Shown piece by piece: positions 20,468-30,402 of a stretch of DNA of 37,507 nucleotides (position 1 is its first letter; each line of letters begins with the position of its first letter). This DNA comes from Prochlorococcus sp. AG-686-O05 (GTDB taxonomy: Bacteria; Cyanobacteriota; Cyanobacteriia; PCC-6307; Cyanobiaceae), in NCBI GenBank assembly GCA_003210235.1, contig QCVV01000006.1, positions 1 to 37,507 on the forward strand, read 5' to 3'. Under the pieces are notes generated by a model. The model was not told the origin of the DNA. It ran no database searches and saw only the letters and a program-made list of their open reading frames with translations. Position numbers and translations under genes: made by a program.

Positions 20468-21223
20468 TTATTGCTCTGATATTATCTTTCCATTTTGAGC
20501 ATCTTGAGCAACTGACCTTAATTCGTCACAACCCTCTTTTAAAGTTGGATAAGCAAACATCCCACTTCCCGCAATGAAACAATTTGCACCGGCTTCTGCA
20601 CATTGCGAAATCGTCCAATTTGCTTTTATTCCACCATCAACTTCAATATCTATATTCAAATTCTTTTCAATTACGTATTGTCTTATCTTTCTTATTTTAT
20701 TTAACATTGTTGGTATGTAGGCTTGGCCACCAAATCCTGGATTAACTGTCATCACCAAGACATGATCAACCATATCCATAATGTTTTCAATCATTTCAAA
20801 TGGTGTATGAGGATTTAATGCAACAGATGGTGATCCACCAAGATCTCTTATCTTTCCAAGAACTCTGTGAAGGTGAACATTAGCTTCAGCATGAGCTATG
20901 ACAACTCCAGGCTCTCCATTTGGACCTTTAGTGGCTTTTACATATGCCTCAAGCATGGTCTCACAATTATATTGGCTTACCATTAATTGAGTCTCAAAAG
21001 GAACTTCGCAATATTTTCTACATGCAGCAATCATTTCAGGACCAAATGTTAGATTTGGTACAAAATTTCCATCCATGACATCAAATTGAATACGGTCAAC
21101 ACCTGCTTCTTCAAGATCTTTAACACATGCCCCCATATTTGCCCAGTCTGCTGGTAATACTGAAGGAATTATTTGAATTGGTCGATTAACACCTGCTGAA
21201 TTTTTAGAGTTAGTTTCTGGCAT
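20468..21223 (-). CDS. rpe: Ribulose-phosphate 3-epimerase
   Basis: IIPSVLPADWANMG, FDVMDGNFVPNLTFGP, VMTVNPGFGGQ, EVDGGI. Confidence 0.95.
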   Translation of the reverse strand: MPETNSKNSAGVNRPIQIIPSVLPADWANMGACVKDLEEAGVDRIQFDVMDGNFVPNLTFGPEMIAACRKYCEVPFETQLMVSQYNCETMLEAYVKATKGPNGEPGVVIAHAEANVHLHRVLGKIRDLGGSPSVALNPHTPFEMIENIMDMVDHVLVMTVNPGFGGQAYIPTMLNKIRKIRQYVIEKNLNIDIEVDGGIKANWTISQCAEAGANCFIAGSGMFAYPTLKEGCDELRSVAQDAQNGKIISEQ

Positions 21224-21340
21224 TTTATTTTTAAAATATTTAATAAAGATACTATATTTGGTTGCTTATTCCTAATTTCAAGACACGGCCTGATAAAGTA
21301 ACACCTGCAAAGAGTTAAAAAAAGCTAATTAGCAAATTAA

Positions 21341-21370
21341 TTCTTATAAAAAAGGCATTTTTTATGAGAA
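21341..21370 (+). repeat. 13-bp inverted repeat with 4-nt loop in the rpe-glpX divergent intergenic region
   Basis: TTCTTATAAAAAA-GGCA-TTTTTTATGAGAA; 13 pairs including one U-G. Confidence 0.6.
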
Positions 21371-21410
21371 TATGTTTAAAACCTCTTAGAAAATCTTTTA
21401 AAATTTAATT

Positions 21411-22412
21411 GTGAATCAAACTTTAATTCAAGAAATTCTCGAAGTAGTCGAGCAAGCCGCAATCGCATCAGCGAAACTTACAGGTTTAGGTCAGAAAGAC
21501 GAAGCTGATGCAGCTGCTGTTGAAGCAATGAGGTTGCGTATGGGCAAAATTGAGATGAAAGGAAAAATTGTAATAGGTGAAGGTGAACGTGACGAAGCAC
21601 CAATGTTATATATCGGGGAAGAGGTAGGTAGTGGAAGCGGTCCAGGGGTCGACTTTGCTGTAGACCCTTGTGAAGGAACTAATCTATGTGCTAACAACCA
21701 AAGAGGATCCATGGCAGTATTAGCTGCTTCGGACACTGGTGGTCTTTTTAATGCACCTGATTTTTATATGAATAAATTAGCAGCTCCTCCAGCGGCAAAA
21801 GGAAAGGTAGATATTAGGAAATCAGCTACTGAGAATTTAAAGATTTTAAGTAATTGCTTAGATCTAGCGATTGATGAACTTACTGTAGTAGTTATGGATA
21901 GAGCAAGACATAAAGGTTTGATCAAGGAGATTCGAGAATGTGGAGCAAAAATTCAACCAATTTCTGATGGAGACGTTCAAGCTGCAATTGCATGTGGATT
22001 TGCAGGTACAGGGACTCATTGCTTAATGGGTATTGGAGCAGCTCCAGAAGGTGTCATATCTGCCGCTGCCATGAGAGCTCTTGGCGGACATTTTCAAGGA
22101 CAGTTAGTTTATGATCCTGCAATTGCGCAAACTTCTGAATGGGCCGACTATACAAAAGAAGGAAATATCAAACGTTTAAATGAAATGGGAATTACTGACA
22201 TTGACAAAATCTATGAGGCCAACGAACTTGCATCAGGAGAAAATGTGATCTTTGCGGGAAGTGGAATTACTGATGGATTATTATTTAACGGAGTCAAATT
22301 TGAAAAAGACTGTACTAGAACCAGTAGTCTTGTAATAAGTACATTAGATAGTACTTGTAGATTTACAAATACAATACACATGAAAGATGGTGCTAAAAGT
22401 ATTAGCCTTTAA
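21411..22412 (+). CDS. glpX: Class II fructose-1,6-/sedoheptulose-1,7-bisphosphatase (GTG start)
   Basis: [41 protein letters not shown]. Confidence 0.94.
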   Translation: MNQTLIQEILEVVEQAAIASAKLTGLGQKDEADAAAVEAMRLRMGKIEMKGKIVIGEGERDEAPMLYIGEEVGSGSGPGVDFAVDPCEGTNLCANNQRGSMAVLAASDTGGLFNAPDFYMNKLAAPPAAKGKVDIRKSATENLKILSNCLDLAIDELTVVVMDRARHKGLIKEIRECGAKIQPISDGDVQAAIACGFAGTGTHCLMGIGAAPEGVISAAAMRALGGHFQGQLVYDPAIAQTSEWADYTKEGNIKRLNEMGITDIDKIYEANELASGENVIFAGSGITDGLLFNGVKFEKDCTRTSSLVISTLDSTCRFTNTIHMKDGAKSISL

Positions 22413-22429
22413 TATTTCAATTTAATTTT

Positions 22430-23731
22430 ATGCATATTGTTGTCGTCGGACTAAGTCATCGCACGGCACCTGTCGAAGTCCGTGAGAAGTTAAGTATTCC
22501 TGATCAATCGATTTCAGAATCATTAAAAACTCTGAGTATCAATTCTGATATTTTAGAAGTTTCTATTTTAAGTACTTGTAATAGGTTAGAAATATACGCT
22601 CTTGTTAAAGAGATAAATATTGGTATTTCATCTATTAAAGAATTTTTAACAGATTACTCGAGCGTAAATTTTGAGGACCTAAATCCTCATCTTTTTGATT
22701 TTAGACAAGAAGACGCTGTTTTACATTTAATGAAAGTCTCAGCTGGATTAGATAGCCTCGTTTTGGGCGAAGGTCAAATACTCTCGCAAGTTAAAAAAAT
22801 GATGAGATTAGGTCAGGAGAATCAATCTACCGGGCCAATTCTTAATAGGTTATTAAGTCAATCAGTTAGTGCCGGGAAGAAAGTTAGATCTGAAACTAAT
22901 TTAGGAACTGGTGCTGTATCAATTAGCTCAGCCGCTGTAGAACTGGCTCAATTAAAAATTGGACAGGATCATGGTGTTGATGGGCTCGTTAGTTTGAAAT
23001 CTGAAAAAGTTCTAGTCGTTGGAGCTGGAAGGATGAGTAGACTTTTAATAACTCATTTGAAATCCAAAGGATGTCATAAGCTCACTCTTTTAAATAGAAA
23101 TATTGATAGAGCCGTTAATCTTGCGGGAGATTTCCCAGATCTTGAAATAAATTGCAAGAGTTTAAATGAATTGGATGAAAATATATCTTTATCCTCTCTT
23201 GTCTTTACTAGTACTGCCTCTGAAAAACCTTTTATTGATTTAGCAAGAGTTGAAAATATTAGTTTAAATAACAAACTTAAATTTATTGATATAGGTGTTC
23301 CAAGAAATATATCAAATGATGTTAAACATCATGCTTCTATAGATTCTTTTGATGTAGATGACTTGGAAGAAGTTGTTTCTAGAAATCAAGAATTTAGACA
23401 AAAAATAGCAAAAGAGGCTGAATCTTTAGTTAAAGATGAAAGAATCATTTTTTTGGAGTGGTGGGCTAGTTTGGAAGCAGTTCCAGTTATAAATAAATTA
23501 AGATCTGATTTGGAGTTAATAAGAAAAGAAGAGTTACAAAAGGCACTAAGTAGAATGGGACCTGATTTTTCTGCTCGAGAAAGGAAAGTTGTAGAGGCTT
23601 TAACTAAAGGGATTATTAATAAGATTCTTCACACACCAGTCACTAAATTGAGAAGTCCTCAGTCAAGAGATGAAAGACAAGCATCATTAAAAATCGTTGA
23701 AAAATTGTTTTCTTTGGTAGATGATGAATAA
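22430..23731 (+). CDS. hemA: Glutamyl-tRNA reductase
   Basis: GLSHRTAPVEVREKL, LSTCNRLEIYA, GLDSLVLGEGQILSQVK. Confidence 0.96.
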   Translation: MHIVVVGLSHRTAPVEVREKLSIPDQSISESLKTLSINSDILEVSILSTCNRLEIYALVKEINIGISSIKEFLTDYSSVNFEDLNPHLFDFRQEDAVLHLMKVSAGLDSLVLGEGQILSQVKKMMRLGQENQSTGPILNRLLSQSVSAGKKVRSETNLGTGAVSISSAAVELAQLKIGQDHGVDGLVSLKSEKVLVVGAGRMSRLLITHLKSKGCHKLTLLNRNIDRAVNLAGDFPDLEINCKSLNELDENISLSSLVFTSTASEKPFIDLARVENISLNNKLKFIDIGVPRNISNDVKHHASIDSFDVDDLEEVVSRNQEFRQKIAKEAESLVKDERIIFLEWWASLEAVPVINKLRSDLELIRKEELQKALSRMGPDFSARERKVVEALTKGIINKILHTPVTKLRSPQSRDERQASLKIVEKLFSLVDDE

Positions 23732-23869
23732 AATTTTTAGAAATAACTGACTTTATATTAAGTTTTTCATTAGATTTTTCTTAATACCTTTGTAAAGTGG
23801 CCATTTCCATTTTTAAATTTGCACATAATCAGTTAATTTTAATAGTTGAGTATACCTCCATTAAATTGA

Positions 23870-25165
23870 ATGAAGCGTGTGTTGGCAATCATCCTCGGAG
23901 GAGGAAAAGGTTCTAGGCTTTATCCCTTAACAAAAATGAGGGCTAAACCTGCAGTTCCTTTAGCAGGTAAATATCGTTTGATTGATATCCCAATTAGTAA
24001 TTGTATTAATTCTGGGATTAATAAAATGTACGTTTTAACTCAGTTTAATAGTGCTTCTCTTAACAGACATATTGGGAGAACCTACAATTTAAGTGCTCCT
24101 TTTGGGCAAGGATTTGTGGAGGTACTAGCTGCTCAGCAAACTCCTGATAGTCCAAAGTGGTTTGAAGGTACTGCTGATGCGGTAAGAAAATATCAATGGT
24201 TATTCCAAGAGTGGGATGTGGACGAATATTTAATATTGTCTGGTGATCAGCTTTATAGAATGGACTATAGTTTATTTGTTCAACACCATAGAGATAATAA
24301 AGCTGATTTAACTGTTGCTGCCTTACCTGTTGATGAATCTCAGGCTGAAGGTTTTGGGCTTATGAGAACAGATGATTTGGGTAATATTAAAGAATTTAGT
24401 GAAAAGCCAACTGGTGAGAAATTAAAATCAATGGCGGTTGATACCTCTAAGTTCGGATTAACCAAGGAATCGGCATCAGAGAAACCGTATCTTGCCTCGA
24501 TGGGTATTTATGTTTTCAGTAGAAAGACACTTTTTGATCTCTTAAATAAGTTCCCTAGTTATACAGATTTTGGTAAAGATATCATCCCTGAGGCATTAAG
24601 TAGAGGGGATACATTAAAGAGTTATGTTTTTGATGATTACTGGGAAGATATAGGAACTATAGGGGCATTTTTTGAATCAAACTTAGCATTAACACAACAA
24701 CCAAAACCTCCGTTTAGTTTTTATGATGAAAAATTTCCTATTTATACTAGGCCTAGATATCTGCCTCCATCAAAACTTGTAGATGCTCAAATTACTGATT
24801 CAATAGTTTGTGAAGGAACTATTTTGAAATCTTGTAGCATCTTGCATTGTGTTTTAGGTGTGAGAAGTAGAATTGAAAGCGATTCTGTTATTGAAGATAC
24901 TCTTGTAATGGGATCTGATTTTTTTGAATCGCCAGAAGAGAGGATTGAATTAAGAAAAGGTGGTGGTACTCCTCTCGGAGTAGGGGAAGGTTCAACAATA
25001 AAAAGGGCAATTCTTGATAAGAATGCAAGAATTGGAGATAACGTGGTGATAGTAAATAAGGATAGAGTAGAAGAAGCAGATAAACCAGATCTGGGATTTT
25101 ATATAAGAAATGGAATTGTTGTTGTAGTTAAAAATGCAACTATTGCTAATGGAACAATTATTTAA
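23870..25165 (+). CDS. glgC: Glucose-1-phosphate adenylyltransferase
   Basis: [44 protein letters not shown]. Confidence 0.96.
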   Translation: MKRVLAIILGGGKGSRLYPLTKMRAKPAVPLAGKYRLIDIPISNCINSGINKMYVLTQFNSASLNRHIGRTYNLSAPFGQGFVEVLAAQQTPDSPKWFEGTADAVRKYQWLFQEWDVDEYLILSGDQLYRMDYSLFVQHHRDNKADLTVAALPVDESQAEGFGLMRTDDLGNIKEFSEKPTGEKLKSMAVDTSKFGLTKESASEKPYLASMGIYVFSRKTLFDLLNKFPSYTDFGKDIIPEALSRGDTLKSYVFDDYWEDIGTIGAFFESNLALTQQPKPPFSFYDEKFPIYTRPRYLPPSKLVDAQITDSIVCEGTILKSCSILHCVLGVRSRIESDSVIEDTLVMGSDFFESPEERIELRKGGGTPLGVGEGSTIKRAILDKNARIGDNVVIVNKDRVEEADKPDLGFYIRNGIVVVVKNATIANGTII

Positions 25166-25225
25166 TTTAGTTTTTCGATCATTTTTCGCTGACATAAGTA
25201 ATGTTTTTTAAGCAATTTCTCTAAG

Positions 25226-25261
25226 TTGCATGCAATATATATTTATTGCGTTTTTTATTTT
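25226..25261 (+). terminator. Possible terminator-like hairpin plus T-run between glgC and gnd
   Basis: GCAATA-tatatt-TATTGC (25232-25249) followed by gTTTTTTATTTTTT, overlapping palindrome TTGCATGCAA (25226-25235). AU-rich stem, so strength is uncertain. Confidence 0.4.
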
Positions 25262-25263
25262 TT

Positions 25264-26682
25264 ATGTCCAAGGCACATTTTGGTTTAATCGGTCTTGGAG
25301 TTATGGGGGAGAATTTAGTTCTTAATGCAGAAAGAAATGGATTTTCTAGTGTGGTTTTTAACAGAACCTATTCAAAAACCCAAGAATTCTTAGAAGGTAG
25401 AGGTTTAGGAAAGAATGTAGAAGGTGCTAAAACACTTCAAGAATTTGTAAATAAGCTTGAGAGACCAAGAAGAATTTTAATGATGGTTAAAGCCGGGGCA
25501 GCTACAGATGCTGTTATTGATAGTATTTCTGAATATCTTGAAGAAGGTGATTTATTAATTGATGGAGGTAATTCTCAGTTTAAAGATACTGAAAGAAGAG
25601 TTGCGACTCTTGAAAGTAAAAGCTTTGGATATATAGGAATGGGTGTCTCTGGAGGGGCCAAAGGAGCCTTGGAGGGGCCAAGCATGATGCCTGGAGGAAC
25701 TAAAGCCTCTTATGACGCTATAGAAAGTTTATTGACTAAAATGGCTGCGAAAGTAGAAGACGGTCCTTGTGTTGCTTATGTTGGACCCGGTGGTTCAGGC
25801 CATTTCGTTAAAACTGTTCACAATGGTATTGAATATGGCATTGAGCAAATTCTTGCAGAAGCTTATGACCTTATGAAAAGAGTCAAAAATATGAATGGAT
25901 CACAAATGGCTGAGGTTTTTGGTCTTTGGAATAATACTGATGAATTGGCATCTTATCTTGTAGAAATAACGCAGATATGTTTAGACACCAAAGATGAATT
26001 AACAGGCGAAGATGTTGTAGAAAAAATATTGGATAAAGCTGGCCAAAAAGGTACTGGATTATGGACTGTTGTTAGTGCCTTAGAACTTGGTATATCAGTT
26101 CCCACTATTTATGCTTCATTAAATGCAAGGGTTATGAGTTCCCTTAAAGTTCAACGTAGTGAAATCGAGAAAACAATTCCGATGGAAGCTATTGAAGATT
26201 TTGATTTAGGAGAAATTTCTACTGGTATGAAACCTTTATTTGATGCTGTCGTTCTTGCTACTATTGCTAGTTACGCTCAAGGGATGGACATATTAAGTGA
26301 AGCTTCATCAGTTTATAATTATGAGCTAAATATGCCATCTATTGCTCAAATATGGAAAGGTGGTTGCATTATAAGATCAAAATTATTAAAAAAGATTCAA
26401 GATGCATATCAAAAAGATCCAAATTTGAAGAATCTAATCTTTGATGATTGGTTCAACAACGAAATTTCTACAAGAATTAATAACTTAGCAAGTGTCGTTT
26501 CTTCTTCAACTAAGGCTGGTATTCCAGTCCCTTGTTTATCAAGCACTTTAGATTATTTAAATAGTTACAGAACAAACAGACTTCCTCAAAATTTAGTTCA
26601 AGCCATGAGAGATTGTTTCGGCTCTCATACTTATGAAAGAGTTGATAAAGAAGGAAGTTTTCATACTGAATGGATGAAATGA
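25264..26682 (+). CDS. gnd: 6-phosphogluconate dehydrogenase (decarboxylating); ATG 25264 preferred
   Basis: FGLIGLGVMGENLVLNAERNGF, MMPGGTKASY, VGPGGSGHFVKTVHNGIEYG. Confidence 0.96.
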   Translation: MSKAHFGLIGLGVMGENLVLNAERNGFSSVVFNRTYSKTQEFLEGRGLGKNVEGAKTLQEFVNKLERPRRILMMVKAGAATDAVIDSISEYLEEGDLLIDGGNSQFKDTERRVATLESKSFGYIGMGVSGGAKGALEGPSMMPGGTKASYDAIESLLTKMAAKVEDGPCVAYVGPGGSGHFVKTVHNGIEYGIEQILAEAYDLMKRVKNMNGSQMAEVFGLWNNTDELASYLVEITQICLDTKDELTGEDVVEKILDKAGQKGTGLWTVVSALELGISVPTIYASLNARVMSSLKVQRSEIEKTIPMEAIEDFDLGEISTGMKPLFDAVVLATIASYAQGMDILSEASSVYNYELNMPSIAQIWKGGCIIRSKLLKKIQDAYQKDPNLKNLIFDDWFNNEISTRINNLASVVSSSTKAGIPVPCLSSTLDYLNSYRTNRLPQNLVQAMRDCFGSHTYERVDKEGSFHTEWMK

Positions 26683-27407
26683 TTGAAAAATCTTTGGATG
26701 AATACAATTTATTTATTTATAAAGATAAATTTGAACTCTCAATTAATGTCTCTAATTTTATAGAAAATCAAATTGTTCAAACATTAAAAATTAAAGACAG
26801 ATTTCAATTTTGTGTAAGTGGTGGTTCAACTCCTAAATCTGTATATCAATTACTATCAGAAAGAGATATTGAATGGGAGAAAGTTGATATTTTTTTAGGT
26901 GATGAAAGGTGTGTTGATCCAAAATCTGAATTAAGTAACTCTCTGATGTTAAAGAATTCATTGATAACTAAATATGGTTCTAAAGCTTTCTTTTATGAAA
27001 TTTTTAATGATAAAAAAGTTGACGATAATATCTCTAAAAATTTATTAATTTCTAAATTAAATGAAAAATGTAATGGTAAACCTCCATCTTTCGATTTAAC
27101 TTTATTAGGCCTTGGAGATGATGGTCATACCGCTTCATTATTTCCATATCAGAAAGATAATAATGCCGATGATTTAGTAATTTTTAATGAGGGTAAGGGG
27201 CTTAAAAGAATTTCTCTAACACCTAAAGTACTCTCTGCTTCTTCAAATATAATATTTTTAGTTAGTGGAGCTTCTAAACAAATTGCACTCCAAAGGTTAT
27301 TGGATAAAGATGAATCTCAAGAAAGGACTCCTTCTAAACTAATTAAATCAAGTAACCAGATATCAATATTTTGCGATGAAGAATCTTCAAAAGAATTATC
27401 AATTTAG
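26670..27407 (+). CDS. pgl: 6-phosphogluconolactonase
   Basis: CVSGGSTPKSVYQLL, FLGDERCV, LLGLGDDGHTASLFP; start overlaps gnd 3' end. Confidence 0.93.
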   Translation: MDEMIEKSLDEYNLFIYKDKFELSINVSNFIENQIVQTLKIKDRFQFCVSGGSTPKSVYQLLSERDIEWEKVDIFLGDERCVDPKSELSNSLMLKNSLITKYGSKAFFYEIFNDKKVDDNISKNLLISKLNEKCNGKPPSFDLTLLGLGDDGHTASLFPYQKDNNADDLVIFNEGKGLKRISLTPKVLSASSNIIFLVSGASKQIALQRLLDKDESQERTPSKLIKSSNQISIFCDEESSKELSI

Positions 27408-27437
27408 TTAAAGTCTATATTAGTTCTAAACTAATTA

Positions 27438-27986
27438 ATGAGTAATAAAAAAATTTTATTCCAGAAAAAAGAGTTTGAAGGATGGAAAACCTTAAACGAT
27501 ACTGTTATGGGTGGTTCAAGTTCAGCTTATTGCGAAAATACAAATTCTGGGTTGCTATTAAAGGGAAATATCATAGAGAAAGCTGGAGGCTTTGTTAGTT
27601 GTAGATCATCGATATATAAACCTTCATTAGATATTAACGAATATCAATCTTTTGAATTAAAAATAGATGGTCAAGGAAGAACCTTTAAATTTGCAGTCGC
27701 ATGCGAAGATGACATCCTTGGCCTGACAGAATTTATTCCTGGTGGTCTGAGATGGATTAAATCATTTCCTACTAAAAAATTTGGAACAACTAAGATAGAA
27801 ATTCCTTTTAATTCTCTCAATCCATCAGTAAGAGCTAATAAGGTCCGTTTCCCTTTCAAATTCAAACCATCAAAAATCAAGAGATTACAACTGCTGCATT
27901 CAAAATTTGGAGATGATGGTCTACTTAATGATGGATTCAAATCGGGTCCAATAAAAATTTTAATAAAATCAATCAGTGTTCTTTGA
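27438..27986 (+). CDS. CIA30 / NDUFAF1-like family protein
   Basis: WKTLNDTVMGGSSSAYCENTNSGLLLKGNI...GGFVSCRS pattern typical of CIA30. Confidence 0.75.
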   Translation: MSNKKILFQKKEFEGWKTLNDTVMGGSSSAYCENTNSGLLLKGNIIEKAGGFVSCRSSIYKPSLDINEYQSFELKIDGQGRTFKFAVACEDDILGLTEFIPGGLRWIKSFPTKKFGTTKIEIPFNSLNPSVRANKVRFPFKFKPSKIKRLQLLHSKFGDDGLLNDGFKSGPIKILIKSISVL

Positions 27987-28362
27987 AGATTTTGATGAAA
28001 AATTTAATACTTTAATTGCCAAGTCTGCAGATTTAACAAATAAACCTTTTCTGCACTCAGTCGTAAAGATTAATGGGGAATATGAAAGAGATAATGTGGA
28101 TATTGATTTAACTGTAAATATTTTATGTAGAGATAATGAAGGGAATAGATTGAAGATTTATGATCTTGAGTTGGAACTTTTTAAATCAAATAGTGAATTA
28201 GTTTTAGTTATTTCAAAGTTGAACTTTCCTGATGAACCTATTTTATGGAGTGGTGTAAAAACAATATGGATGAATAGTAATGATGGCAAAAAATGCTCTC
28301 CACCTAAATATAGTTCAAGATTGGAGAACCTTGCTACGAGGATAAAAAATTTTATTACCTAG
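27976..28362 (+). CDS. Hypothetical protein (GTG start, overlaps CIA30 ORF by 11 nt)
   Basis: 128-aa ORF in the next frame, filling the interval up to convergent ilvD. Confidence 0.6.
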   Translation: MFFEDFDEKFNTLIAKSADLTNKPFLHSVVKINGEYERDNVDIDLTVNILCRDNEGNRLKIYDLELELFKSNSELVLVISKLNFPDEPILWSGVKTIWMNSNDGKKCSPPKYSSRLENLATRIKNFIT

Positions 28363-28379
28363 AACAGTTTATTAGGAGA

Positions 28380-30059
28380 TTATTCTTCCAAATCTGTAAC
28401 GGCTCCTAGGCTTGAGGTGCTAACAATTCTTGAATATTTAGAAAGAACTCCTTTTTTATATTTTTTACTAGGCTTTTCCCAGTTAATTCTTCTCATTTCT
28501 AATTCCTCATCAGATAGTTCAACTTCGATTAATTGCTTTGTCGCATCAACAGTTATTAAATCGCCTTCTTTTATTAACGCTATATTTCCTCCAACTGCTG
28601 CCTCTGGCGCAATGTGGCCAACAACTAGGCCATAGGTGCCTCCACTAAATCTACCATCAGTTATTAGAGCTACTTTTTCTCCAAGTCCTTGCCCAACAAT
28701 TGCGGATGTTGGTGCCAACATTTCTCTCATCCCTGGTCCGCCCACAGGACCTTCATTTCTTATAACAACAACATTACCAGCTTTAATATCATTATTCAAA
28801 ATTGATTTGAGACAATCCTCCTCACTCTCAAAGATGCGAGCAGGTCCTTTTAATACAGGATTCTTTATTCCACTAATTTTGGCTACACAACCTTCCGAGG
28901 CTAAGTTACCTTTTAGAATCGCTAAGTGACCTTTTTTATAAAGCGGATTATCAATATCTCGAATGACATCCTGATTCTCTAGAGGTTTATCTGGAATATC
29001 TTTTAAGGATTCAACTATTGTTTTACCCTCTATGTTTCTACAATTACCATGTATCAAACCTGCATTTAGAAGTATTTTCATAACTTGTGGGATTCCACCT
29101 GCTTTATGAAGATCGACTGTTACGTATTTACCGCTGGGTTTTAAATCGCAAATTACAGGTACTTTTTGTCTTATTCTTTCGAAATCGTCAATATTGATAT
29201 CAATACCTGCTGTATTTGCTATTGCTAATATGTGGAGAACGGCATTAGTTGAACCTCCAATTGCCATAATGACAGATATTGCATTCTCAAATGATTCTTT
29301 AGTCATGAGCGTTAAAGGTCGAATGTCTTTTCTAATTGCATCAACTAATATTTCAGCACTTTTTTCAGCGCTAACTTCTTTCTCATAATCTTCAGCTGCC
29401 ATTGTTGAACTATAAGGAAGACTTAAACCCAAGACTTCTATAACGGCAGACATGGTGTTAGCTGTAAACATTCCTCCACAACTTCCAGCTCCTGGGATAC
29501 AATTTTTTTCAACTTCAATTAATCTCTTCTCATTTATTTTCCCAGAAGTTAATTGCCCAACAGCTTCAAATGCACTGACAACTGTAAGATCTTCACCGTT
29601 TAATTTGCCAGGTTTTATTGTCCCTCCATAAATAAATATGGATGGGATATCCATTCTTGCAATTGCAATCATTGCTCCTGGCATATTTTTATCACAACCT
29701 CCAATAGCTAAAACCCCGTCCATACTTTGCGCATTGCATGCTGTTTCGATTGAATCAGCTATGACCTCTCTTGAAACTAGGGAATATTTCATTCCCTCTG
29801 TTCCCATAGAGATTCCATCACTTACGGTGATGGTTCCGAACATCTGAGGCATTCCTCCTGCTTCTCTTATTGACTCTTCAGCTTTTAGAGCTAAATTGTT
29901 TAACCCCATATTGCATGGTGTTATAGTACTAAATCCGTTAGCAACTCCAATAATGGGTTTAGTAAAATCTTCATCACTAAAACCAACAGCTCTTAACATT
30001 GATCTGTTGGGAGATCTTTGGACACCTTGAGTTATTGCAGATGATCTTAATTTATTCAT
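28380..30059 (-). CDS. ilvD: Dihydroxy-acid dehydratase
   Basis: [45 protein letters not shown]. Confidence 0.96.
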   Translation of the reverse strand: MNKLRSSAITQGVQRSPNRSMLRAVGFSDEDFTKPIIGVANGFSTITPCNMGLNNLALKAEESIREAGGMPQMFGTITVSDGISMGTEGMKYSLVSREVIADSIETACNAQSMDGVLAIGGCDKNMPGAMIAIARMDIPSIFIYGGTIKPGKLNGEDLTVVSAFEAVGQLTSGKINEKRLIEVEKNCIPGAGSCGGMFTANTMSAVIEVLGLSLPYSSTMAAEDYEKEVSAEKSAEILVDAIRKDIRPLTLMTKESFENAISVIMAIGGSTNAVLHILAIANTAGIDINIDDFERIRQKVPVICDLKPSGKYVTVDLHKAGGIPQVMKILLNAGLIHGNCRNIEGKTIVESLKDIPDKPLENQDVIRDIDNPLYKKGHLAILKGNLASEGCVAKISGIKNPVLKGPARIFESEEDCLKSILNNDIKAGNVVVIRNEGPVGGPGMREMLAPTSAIVGQGLGEKVALITDGRFSGGTYGLVVGHIAPEAAVGGNIALIKEGDLITVDATKQLIEVELSDEELEMRRINWEKPSKKYKKGVLSKYSRIVSTSSLGAVTDLEE

Positions 30060-30082
30060 ATGATTTGAGAACTTTTTTTATT

Positions 30083-30373
30083 TTATTGCCCTAACTCCTC
30101 AAGTTGCCTCCTTACATCAGCAATTGCAGAATTAAGCTCTTCAACTTTCTGCTCTAATTTATCCCCTTCAACGCCTTTAATGTTTTCGTTAGCGTCAATA
30201 GCCTCTGAACCATCTTGAATTCTAGATGAATACATCATTGCTTTTTGTTTCTTTTCTTCTTTTCTTTTATCTGCTTCGGAGATTAACCACCATGCTAAAC
30301 CTGCTGCTCCGATAAAAGCCCCACTTATTAAAGATAAAAAATTATTTGAAGACGAATCTCTATATTCAGACAT
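30083..30373 (-). CDS. Conserved-looking small membrane/coiled-coil protein
   Basis: 96-aa ORF: hydrophobic segment FLSLISGAFIGAAGLAWWLI then charged heptad-like C-terminus (LEQKVEELNSAIADVRRQLEELG). Confidence 0.65.
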   Translation of the reverse strand: MSEYRDSSSNNFLSLISGAFIGAAGLAWWLISEADKRKEEKKQKAMMYSSRIQDGSEAIDANENIKGVEGDKLEQKVEELNSAIADVRRQLEELGQ

Positions 30374-30402
30374 TTGTAATTAATTTCTATTTATATTATA
30401 TC

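Noticed and set aside
28417-29847. Several plus-strand ORFs (28417, 28636, 29194, 29638) antisense to ilvD
   Set aside because: All embedded in the intact ilvD frame with low-complexity composition; shadow ORFs of a conserved gene.
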